Shown in pieces: positions 7,249-12,960 of a stretch of DNA of 16,427 bases. The DNA comes from DATDMG01 sp036518955 (lineage in GTDB: Bacteria; Actinomycetota; Actinomycetes; Actinomycetales; Kineosporiaceae). The stretch covers positions 1-16,427 of the forward strand of contig DATDMG010000118.1 of assembly GCA_036518955.1 (NCBI GenBank), read 5' to 3'. Position numbers and translations under genes: made by a program. The notes beneath the pieces were generated by a model that saw only the letters and a list, made by a program, of their open reading frames with translations, did not search any database and had not been told where the DNA came from. Positions within the stretch are counted from its first letter, which is position 1; each line of letters begins with the position of its first letter.

Positions 7249-8229
7249 CTACCCGCCGTCGTAGCGGACCCGGAGGCACAGCCCCGGCGCCCGGCCGGCC
7301 GCCATCGCGGCGACCGCGGCGGGCAACTCCTCGAGCGCGCACTCGTCGGTGATCAAGGCGTCGTACCTGGGGTCGGCGAGCAGCTCCAGCGCGAGGGCGA
7401 GCCGGTCGGCGTGGCCGCGCCGTCCGCGTCGCGCCGGGGCGACCTGACCGACCTGGCTGCTGCGGACGACGAGCCGACGGGAGTGGAACGCCTCCCCGAG
7501 CGGGATGCTCACCGGGCGGTCGCCGTACCAGCTGAGCTCGAGCACGGTGGCCTCGGCCGCCGCCAGCTGCAGCGCCCGGGCCAGGCCCTCGGAGGTGGCG
7601 CTGGCGTGCACGACGAGATCGCGGTCGAGCGCGGCGTCCGCGGGGAGGGCGAACCCGGCGCCCAGGGCGCGGGCGACGTCGGCCCGGGAGGGATCGGGGT
7701 CGACCAGCTCGACCCGGACGCCCGGGAACCGGGCCAGGACCGCCGCCACGCAGCAGCCCACCATCCCCGCCCCGACCACGCTGATCCGGTCCCCGACGAG
7801 CGGTGGTGCGTCCCAGAGGGCGTTGACCGCCGTCTCCACCGTACCGGCGAGGACGGCGCGAGCGGCGGGCACACCGTCCGGTACCGGCACGACGGCGGAC
7901 GCCGGGACCAGGTAGCGTGACTGGTGCGGGTAGAGGCAGAAGACCGTGCGGCCGAGCAGCCGTTCCGGCCCCTCCTCGACGACCCCGACGTTGAGGTACC
8001 CGTACCGCACCGGGCCGGGGAAGGTGCCCTCCTGGAAGGGCGCCCGCATCGCCTCGTACTGGCTCGGCGGCACCTCGCCGCGGAAGACCAGGCACTCGGT
8101 GCCTCGGCTGACCGCGGTGTGCACGGTCCGGACGAGCACCTCCTCCGGCCCCGGGCTGGGCACGGTCGTGGTGCGGATCTCTGCCTGACCGGGGGAGCAT
8201 AACCAGTAGGCACGTGCGGGGGCGGTCAT
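7249..8229 (-). CDS. MDR-family alcohol dehydrogenase-like oxidoreductase lacking the usual zinc ligands
   Basis: 326 residues: a GroES-like N-terminal domain (about 1-125) and a Rossmann domain (about 126-270) with GAGMVG (153-158) and an acidic residue (D178) at the end of the second strand, which favours NAD over NADP. The canonical catalytic-zinc segment CG(T/S)D is replaced by SRGTE (41-45), and there is no four-cysteine structural-zinc loop, so the enzyme is probably zinc-independent or uses zinc differently. Similar SRGTE dehydrogenases include the BchC-like branch of the family. ATG at 8229 follows a GAGAGGA ribosome site. The same frame stays open upstream, but that extension is antisense to the phosphatidyltransferase gene and looks non-coding. 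It is the first gene of the minus-strand cluster and likely oxidises or reduces the cluster's alcohol intermediate; substrate unknown. Confidence 0.88.
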   Translation of the reverse strand: MTAPARAYWLCSPGQAEIRTTTVPSPGPEEVLVRTVHTAVSRGTECLVFRGEVPPSQYEAMRAPFQEGTFPGPVRYGYLNVGVVEEGPERLLGRTVFCLYPHQSRYLVPASAVVPVPDGVPAARAVLAGTVETAVNALWDAPPLVGDRISVVGAGMVGCCVAAVLARFPGVRVELVDPDPSRADVARALGAGFALPADAALDRDLVVHASATSEGLARALQLAAAEATVLELSWYGDRPVSIPLGEAFHSRRLVVRSSQVGQVAPARRGRRGHADRLALALELLADPRYDALITDECALEELPAAVAAMAAGRAPGLCLRVRYDGG

Positions 8230-8368
8230 CGAGGGTCCTCTCGGGCCTGCCGGGCGCGCGGCCCCGGTGGCGGGCACCAGAACCGAACGGGCGCCGGATG
8301 CGTACTGGTCGTGGTGCGCCACCTTACGTGGGCGCGCCGTGCCCGCCAGCGGCGGAGAAGGAGGATCG
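8230..8368. promoter_or_regulatory. Divergent promoter region with a 10-bp inverted repeat
   Basis: 139 bp separates the start codons of the dehydrogenase (minus) and the CDP-alcohol phosphatidyltransferase (plus), so both promoters must lie here unless they are upstream of other genes. Perfect 10-bp arms TGGCGGGCAC (8268-8277) and GTGCCCGCCA (8339-8348) flank 61 bp. A smaller hairpin, GTGG-TGCG-CCAC, lies between them at 8311-8322. I see no convincing -35/-10 pair. Confidence 0.45.
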
Positions 8369-9433
8369 ATGACGCGGAGCAGCGGTCTCGCGGCACGGCC
8401 GTTCGCGGTGTCTGACGTACCGATCAGCCCGGCGCGCGCAGCCGCGTCGGTGCGCCGCCCGCGCGGCGGGACGTCCTCCCGTCGGCCGGGGACCGGGGTG
8501 TTCCCGAACCGACCACCGACCCACGTTCCGGCCGGTGGCTGGGTTCCGGCTGGTGGCGGGCTTCCTGGTGGCAGCCACCTGTCCGCGCTCGGCGAGCGGC
8601 TCCTGCGGGTGATCCGTGGGTTGCGGGGCGGGGCCGGCCTGCCGGCGGCGACCAGGTCGGCGGTGGCCGGGCAGTTCGCGCTGCTGGTGGTGCTGTCGGT
8701 CGTCGCCGGTCTGGACGTGTTCGGCTGGCTCGCCGGTCTGGGCGTCGTCCTCGGCACGTGCCGGCTGCTGGGCCGTGGCCTTCGCCGGACGCCGGCCTCG
8801 CGTCGCGGCTCGCGGCTCGGACCTGCCGACCTGGTGACCCTGGCCCGTGCCGTCCTGGTGGGCGGGGTGGCCGCCCTCGCGGTCGACTCGCTGACCCGCG
8901 CCGTCCCGGTCGCGGTGATGGTGCCGGTGACCGTGCTCGCCCTGCTCCTGGACGCCGTGGACGGATCGGTGGCGCGGCGGACCGGCACCTCGTCCGCGCT
9001 CGGCGCCCGGTTCGACATGGAGCTGGACGCCTTCCTGATCCTCCTGCTGAGCGTTCACCAGGCGCGCCCGCTCGGGGGCTGGGTGATCGCGGTCGGGGCG
9101 ATGCGGTACGCGTTCGTGGCGGCCGGGTCGGTGTGGCCGTGGCTGCGGGGCGAGCTCCCGGGGAGGTACTCCCGCAAGGTGGTGGCCGCGGTCCAGGGCG
9201 TCGTCCTGATGGTCGCCACGGCCGGCGTGCTGCCCCTGCCCGTGACCCGGGCCGTGGTGGCCGGCGCGCTGGCGCTGCTGTGCTGGTCCTTCGGCCGCGA
9301 CGTCGCCTGGTTGGCGCGGACGGCGGACGACCGCCGTCCGGGCGCCCCGGCCGCGCGGGTCCGGCGAACCGTCCGGTCCTGGGGGGCCGGCGATCGCGAT
9401 CGCCGGGAGGTACGCCGTCGGCTCGCGGCCTGA
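8369..9433 (+). CDS. CDP-alcohol phosphatidyltransferase family membrane enzyme
   Basis: 354 residues. This family moves a phosphatidyl or phospho-alcohol group from a CDP-activated donor to an alcohol, in the membrane. The full signature D-x2-D-G-x2-A-R-x8-G-x3-D-x3-D is present: D195, D198, G199, A202, R203, G212, D216, D220. It is preceded by GPADLVTLAR at the start of the catalytic fold and surrounded by several hydrophobic segments. The start is placed at the ATG at 8369, directly after a strong AGAAGGAGG ribosome site; an in-frame ATG at 8267 lacks this. The first 70 residues are Pro/Gly/Arg-rich and probably cytosolic. An extra hydrophobic pair (about 100-130) precedes the catalytic domain. 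Housekeeping PgsA and PssA proteins are usually shorter, so this is likely a specialised paralogue. It is divergent from the dehydrogenase-to-ribA run and probably supplies the lipid part of its product. Confidence 0.9.
   Translation: MTRSSGLAARPFAVSDVPISPARAAASVRRPRGGTSSRRPGTGVFPNRPPTHVPAGGWVPAGGGLPGGSHLSALGERLLRVIRGLRGGAGLPAATRSAVAGQFALLVVLSVVAGLDVFGWLAGLGVVLGTCRLLGRGLRRTPASRRGSRLGPADLVTLARAVLVGGVAALAVDSLTRAVPVAVMVPVTVLALLLDAVDGSVARRTGTSSALGARFDMELDAFLILLLSVHQARPLGGWVIAVGAMRYAFVAAGSVWPWLRGELPGRYSRKVVAAVQGVVLMVATAGVLPLPVTRAVVAGALALLCWSFGRDVAWLARTADDRRPGAPAARVRRTVRSWGAGDRDRREVRRRLAA
9387..9406. repeat. Perfect 20-bp palindrome at the end of the phosphatidyltransferase gene
   Basis: CCGGCGATCGCGATCGCCGG is its own reverse complement. 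It ends 27 bases before the end of the stop codon and includes the octamer GCGATCGC twice, overlapping. It could fold in RNA as a strong stem or be a protein- or methylase-recognised site; there is no following T-tract. Confidence 0.9.
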
Positions 9434-9482
9434 GGCTACCGGGCTCACGGGGCGGGAACGTCCAGCTGTTGACCCCTATTCA

Positions 9483-9495
9483 CCACAGAGTGTGG
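9483..9495. promoter_or_regulatory. Possible operator (CCACA-N3-TGTGG) upstream of the LuxR-type gene
   Basis: Five-base inverted arms around GAG lie 72 bases before the regulator's start codon, 8 bases after a TTGACC hexamer (9469-9474) that resembles a -35 box. No good -10 box follows at 16-18 bases. An operator or promoter element is plausible, possibly for autoregulation. Confidence 0.3.
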
Positions 9496-9566
9496 AGCTA
9501 TGTGATACGTTCGGTAGTGCTCATCAGGGATGAAGGGGGATCGTCCGAGCCTCGAAAGAGGGTTGC

Positions 9567-10217
9567 ATGACGCGGAAGAGCATCGCCGTCGGCATCGTGG
9601 ACGGCCACCAGCTGTTCCTCGACGGGCTGACGGCCTGGTTCGCCACCCGGTCACCCGACGTGGAGGTGGCCGCCGCGGTCCGAAGCCTCCCGGACCTGTT
9701 CGCGTGCGCTCGCTTCCCGGTGGACGTGGCACTGCTCAGTCTGGACGGAGTCGACGACGTACCCCCCGCCGTCCGGGTCGCCACGCTGCGGATGCGCGAG
9801 GTGGCCACCGTGGTGATGAGCGCCGACCCGGACGTCGCGCTGGTGCGGGAGTGCCTCACTGCCGGCGCGCTCGGGTTCCTCGCGACCAGCGAGGACGCCG
9901 AGGTGCTGCTGACCGCCGTCCGCACCGCGCAGCGGGGCGAGACCTACCTGAGCGCGTCCGTCGCCGCCGTCCTGCTGGCGGGGGAGCGCACCAGCACCGC
10001 GCCGAACCTGTCGCACCAGGAGCAGCGCGTCCTCGTCCTGTACGCCAGCGGCCTGCCGATGAAGAGTGTGGCGCGGCGCCTCGGCGTGGGGTACGAGAGC
10101 GCCCGGTCGTACCTCAGCCGGGTGCGGGAGAAGTACGCCGAGTGCGGCCGGACGGCGTCGAGCAAGATTGATCTGCGGCGGCGTGCGGTCGAGGACGGCC
10201 TGATCTCCGGTCGCTGA
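9567..10217 (+). CDS. LuxR/NarL-type regulator with a degenerate receiver domain (atypical response regulator)
   Basis: 216 residues. Residues about 5-120 have the receiver pattern (AVGIVDGHQLFLDGL, PVDVALLSL, GALGFLATSEDAEVLLTAVR). The phospho-acceptor Asp is Ser58, the second acidic-pocket residue is Gly13, and the conserved Lys is Thr107; only D12 and the Ser/Thr switch (S85) remain. Residues about 147-212 form a four-helix LuxR DNA-binding domain with LSHQEQRVLVLYASGL and the recognition segment VGYESARSYLSRVREKY. The protein is probably controlled by ligand binding, dimerisation or abundance rather than phosphorylation, like other atypical actinobacterial regulators. ATG at 9567 has an AGAGGG ribosome site. 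It lies 133 bp after the phosphatidyltransferase on the same strand and converges on the Nfn-like operon. No partner kinase is adjacent. Targets are unknown; the cluster to its left is the obvious candidate. Confidence 0.88.
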   Translation: MTRKSIAVGIVDGHQLFLDGLTAWFATRSPDVEVAAAVRSLPDLFACARFPVDVALLSLDGVDDVPPAVRVATLRMREVATVVMSADPDVALVRECLTAGALGFLATSEDAEVLLTAVRTAQRGETYLSASVAAVLLAGERTSTAPNLSHQEQRVLVLYASGLPMKSVARRLGVGYESARSYLSRVREKYAECGRTASSKIDLRRRAVEDGLISGR

Positions 10218-10296
10218 CCCGCCGCCCCACCAACGCCATGAGCGGGCACGCTGATGGTGATCATGCCGACGGGGTGAGGCGAGGCCCGGCGACGGC

Positions 10297-11760
10297 TCAC
10301 CGGGCGGTCGCCAGGTACCGGTCGACGGACGCGCTGATCCGCTTGCCGTCGCCCATGGCCAGGATCACCGTCGCGGCGCCGCGGACGATGTCGCCACCGG
10401 CGAAGACCCCGGGCATCGACGACTGCCCGTCGGCGTCGGTCTCGATGTAGCCTCGCCGGTCGAGCAGCAGGTCCGGCGCTGTCGAGGTGAGCAGCGGGTT
10501 GGCGCGGGTGCCCACTGCGACGACGACGACGTCGCACGGCAGCACGTGCTCCGAGCCGGGGACCTCGACCGGACGCCGACGGCCGGACTCGTCCGGCTCG
10601 CCCAGCTCCATCCGGCGGCACTCCAGCCCCGTCACCCAGCGGCGCTCGTCGCCCAGCACCCGCACCGGCGCGGTGAGGAACGCGAACCGCACTCCTTCCG
10701 CCTCGCCGTGGTGCACCTCCTCGGCGCGGGCGGGCAGCTCCGCGCGGGAGCGGCGGTAGACGATCACTGCCTCCTCCGCCCCCAGCCGGCGGGCCGTCCG
10801 GACGGCGTCCATCGCGACGTTGCCGCCTCCCACCACCGCCACCCGTCGGCCCGCCAGGACGGGCGTCTCGGCGTCCGGCCGCCAGGCGCCCATCAGGTTC
10901 ACCCGGGTCAGGTACTCGTTGGCGGAGTACACGCCCTTGAGGTTCTCCCCGGGAATGTCCAGGAACACCGGCAGCCCGGCGCCCACCGCGACGAACACCG
11001 CGTCGTACCCGGTGCGCAGCTCCGGAAGCGTGAAGGTTCGGCCGATGACGGCGTTGCACTCGATCCGGACCCCCTGCGCGACGAGGCGTGCCACCTCCCG
11101 GTGGACGATCGCCTTCGGCAACCGGAACTCCGGGATGCCGTACACCAGGACGCCGCCCGGCTCGTGGAACGCCTCGAACACGGTGACCTGGTGGCCGGCC
11201 CGCACCAGCTCCCCGGCCGCGGTGAGCCCCGCCGGTCCCGATCCGACGACGGCCACCCGACGGCCGGACGGAGGCGCCGGCGGGGGGACCTCGTGACGGT
11301 TGGCGGCCGCCCAGTCCGCCACGTAGCGCTCCAGATACCCGATGCCGACCGGTCGGCCCGGCACGCCGCGCAGGGTCCTCCCGCGCGGGCAGGCACCCTC
11401 GCACTGGGTCTCCTGCGGGCACACCCGCCCGGTGACGCCCGGCAGCGCATTGCCGTCGAGCAGGAGCTCGGCGGCCGCGTGCAGGTCACCTTCGGCGACC
11501 CGGCGGATGAAGCCGGGGATGTCCACGGCCACCGGGCACTCCCGCACGCAGTGGGCCTTCGTGCACAGCAGGCAGCGCTGCGCCTCGAGGAGCGCCAGCT
11601 CGGCGTCGAACCCGAGGTTCACCTCCTCGAAGCAGCGCGAGCGCGACTCGGTGTCCCGTTCCGGCATCTCCTGCCGCTCGATCGCGAGCCGACGCTTCGC
11701 CGGCAGGGGACCGAACGGGACGACGCCAGCAGGCGGCAGGGGAGCGGGGTGGGTGGGCAT
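10297..11760 (-). CDS. nfnB: NADPH-binding flavin/iron-sulfur oxidoreductase, NfnB/GltD-like subunit
   Basis: 487 residues, the length of NfnB and of the glutamate-synthase small-subunit family. The N-terminal iron-sulfur domain has C63-x2-C66-x4-C71-x3-CP, and a second set C114, C120, C124 with E117 nearby (VCPQETQCEGACP), fitting two [4Fe-4S] clusters. FAD binds at GSGPAG (173-178), NADPH at GGGNVA (311-316), and a second FAD motif GVFAGGDIVRGAATVILAMGDG closes the protein. On its own it could be called a glutamate synthase small subunit, but no large subunit is nearby. The gene immediately upstream is an NfnA-like FAD/[2Fe-2S] protein whose stop overlaps this ATG by one base (TGATG). That pairing supports NADH-dependent ferredoxin:NADP+ oxidoreductase (NfnAB) or the related sulfide dehydrogenase. 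Residues 1-20 are proline-rich. Confidence 0.87.
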   Translation of the reverse strand: MPTHPAPLPPAGVVPFGPLPAKRRLAIERQEMPERDTESRSRCFEEVNLGFDAELALLEAQRCLLCTKAHCVRECPVAVDIPGFIRRVAEGDLHAAAELLLDGNALPGVTGRVCPQETQCEGACPRGRTLRGVPGRPVGIGYLERYVADWAAANRHEVPPPAPPSGRRVAVVGSGPAGLTAAGELVRAGHQVTVFEAFHEPGGVLVYGIPEFRLPKAIVHREVARLVAQGVRIECNAVIGRTFTLPELRTGYDAVFVAVGAGLPVFLDIPGENLKGVYSANEYLTRVNLMGAWRPDAETPVLAGRRVAVVGGGNVAMDAVRTARRLGAEEAVIVYRRSRAELPARAEEVHHGEAEGVRFAFLTAPVRVLGDERRWVTGLECRRMELGEPDESGRRRPVEVPGSEHVLPCDVVVVAVGTRANPLLTSTAPDLLLDRRGYIETDADGQSSMPGVFAGGDIVRGAATVILAMGDGKRISASVDRYLATAR

Positions 11761-12596
11761 CAGGCCTCCTGGCAGGCGGTCCGGCGGGCGTAGGCCTCCC
11801 GTTCGAACGGGCGGTACGTGGTGAGTCGGTCGGCCAGCACGTCGAAGTCGACGGCGTGGCCGTCGAACTCCGGGCCGTCGACGCAGGCGTACCGGGTGCG
11901 GCCTCCGACGCTGACCCGGCATCCGCCGCACATGCCGGTGCCGTCCAGCATGATCGAGTTCAGTGAGACGATGATGGGGATGCCGTGCGGTCGGGTCACC
12001 TGCGCGCAGGCTCGCATCATCGGCACCGGCCCGACGGCGTAGACCTGGTCGACGTCCCCACCACGGCACACGTCGTCCAGCGCGGCGGTGACCAGGCCGG
12101 CACGTCCCGCACTGCCGTCGTCCGTGCACACCACGACGTCGCCGGCCGTGGCCAGCTCGTCGGCCAGCACGACCCACTCCCGGGAGCGTCCCCCGATGAC
12201 GGAGGTGACCCGGACGCCGACGGCGGCGAGCGCCTGGGCGATCGGCCGGATCACCGCGGTGCCGACACCGCCCCCGACGCAGACGGCGTGCCCCTCCTGG
12301 ATCAGATCGGTGGGTCGGCCGAGGGGGCCCGCGATGTCCGTGACGGGGTCACCGACGGCGAGGTCCGCGAGGTCGGCGGTACTCTTCCCGACCGCCTGGA
12401 CGACCAGGGTGATCGTCCCGGCCTGCGGATCGGCGTCCGAGATGGTCAGGGGGACCCGCTCGGCGCCGTCCGCCCGGCGGACGATGACGAACTGGCCCGG
12501 CCGGCGCACCCGGGCGATGCGCGGGGAGTCGACGATGAGTTGGGTGACGGTGGGGGACAGTCGGGACTTCGCGCGGATGATGTTCACGCCGGGCAC
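11760..12596 (-). CDS. nfnA: FAD/[2Fe-2S] NADH-binding subunit, NfnA/SudB-like
   Basis: 278 residues of the ferredoxin-reductase-like family annotated as sulfide/dihydroorotate dehydrogenase-like. FAD site RVPLTISDAD (48-57); NAD site VGGGVGTAVIRPIAQAL (107-123); C-terminal LDGTGMCGGCRVSVGG with C223, C226, C238 and D218, matching the three-Cys-plus-Asp [2Fe-2S] arrangement known for NfnA; and the family tail CVDGPEFDGHAVDFD. It is coupled to the downstream NfnB-like gene through TGATG. The GTG at 12596 gives the longest protein and sits just after GAAGG; a GTG at 12587, giving MNIIRAKSRLSP, is better spaced from that site and looks more like family N-termini. The partner composition suggests electron transfer between NADH, ferredoxin and NADP, possibly by flavin-based bifurcation. 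Confidence 0.87.
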   Translation of the reverse strand: MPGVNIIRAKSRLSPTVTQLIVDSPRIARVRRPGQFVIVRRADGAERVPLTISDADPQAGTITLVVQAVGKSTADLADLAVGDPVTDIAGPLGRPTDLIQEGHAVCVGGGVGTAVIRPIAQALAAVGVRVTSVIGGRSREWVVLADELATAGDVVVCTDDGSAGRAGLVTAALDDVCRGGDVDQVYAVGPVPMMRACAQVTRPHGIPIIVSLNSIMLDGTGMCGGCRVSVGGRTRYACVDGPEFDGHAVDFDVLADRLTTYRPFEREAYARRTACQEA

Positions 12597-12724
12597 GCCT
12601 TCGCCGGGACGACAGGTCTGCGGCGAGTCTGCTGCCCCAGGGGGCGAGGTGGGCGGGCCGGAGGTCCTCCGACGACCAGCGGCCCGCCGGCCGTGGCCGT
12701 CTGCAGGATCGCGCTGTCGGGCAT
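12584..12724 (-). CDS. Possible 46-residue leader ORF upstream of nfnA-like gene
   Basis: ATG at 12724 opens a frame reading MPDSAILQTATAGG and ending in a TGA that overlaps the alternative GTG start (12587) of the nfnA-like gene by four bases. Third-position GC is fairly high, but the last third uses several CCT, GGA, ACT and AGA codons, and no ribosome site precedes the ATG. It matches no family I know. It may simply be leader DNA. Confidence 0.18.
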   Translation of the reverse strand: MPDSAILQTATAGGPLVVGGPPARPPRPLGQQTRRRPVVPAKACPA

Positions 12725-12739
12725 GATCACGGCCGGACG

Positions 12740-12755
12740 GTGTTAGCGGTCACAT
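12740..12755. promoter_or_regulatory. Secondary LacI-type operator-like site
   Basis: GTGTTAGCGGTCACAT matches the symmetric form ATGTTAGCGCTAACAT at 13 of 16 positions. It lies 16 bp before the possible leader ORF of the nfnA-like operon. Its centre is 157 bp upstream of the stronger site, close to fifteen helical turns. Confidence 0.45.
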
Positions 12756-12896
12756 AGCTAGGTGCCCATAGGGATAGCTCGGTGGCGGCCTGGGAAGGGA
12801 TTGTCGGTCGTTGGATGGGCCTGGGGGAATAACGGTTACTGCGGTCGGATCGGAGGTTACTCGCCGCATTCCCGCCAAGTGTCCTACGAGATCCTT

Positions 12897-12912
12897 ATGT
12901 TATCGCTAACAT
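12897..12912. promoter_or_regulatory. LacI-type operator upstream of the GH43 gene
   Basis: ATGTTATCGCTAACAT has 6-bp perfect arms (ATGTTA/TAACAT) and differs at one base from the symmetric ATGTTAGCGCTAACAT. LacI/GalR-family repressors characteristically bind even palindromes with a central CG, and TGTTAGCGCTAACA-like sites are commonly seen before actinobacterial pentose and hemicellulose genes. It ends 48 bp before the GH43 start codon, a position suited to repression. Confidence 0.7.
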
Positions 12913-12960
12913 CAGCGCGCGCTCGTCCACCTGTCGTCCGCCCGTCCGTTGGAGACGTCG

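Larger units (their letters stand above)
12597..12960. promoter_or_regulatory. Divergent regulatory region between Nfn-like operon and GH43 gene
   Basis: 364 bp between divergent starts. GC drops around 12740-12910 relative to the genes. Besides the two operator-like palindromes listed separately, it holds a direct repeat ATAGCT at 12754-12759 and 12774-12779 (20-bp period) near the upstream operator. No -35/-10 pair is convincing on either strand. Confidence 0.5.

Noticed and set aside
8230..9018. N-terminal extension of the dehydrogenase frame through the divergent gene
   Set aside because: It would overlap the phosphatidyltransferase coding region on the other strand; the ATG at 8229 has its own ribosome site and fits the family N-terminus.
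10218..10296. Possible bidirectional terminator between the convergent regulator and nfnB-like genes
   Set aside because: Only 4-bp arms (TGAT/ATCA and GGCA/TGCC) were found, with no T-tract.
10297..11760. Calling this gene simply the glutamate synthase small subunit
   Set aside because: No large subunit is adjacent, and the coupled partner is an NfnA/SudB-like protein, so the NfnB-like reading fits better, although the families overlap.
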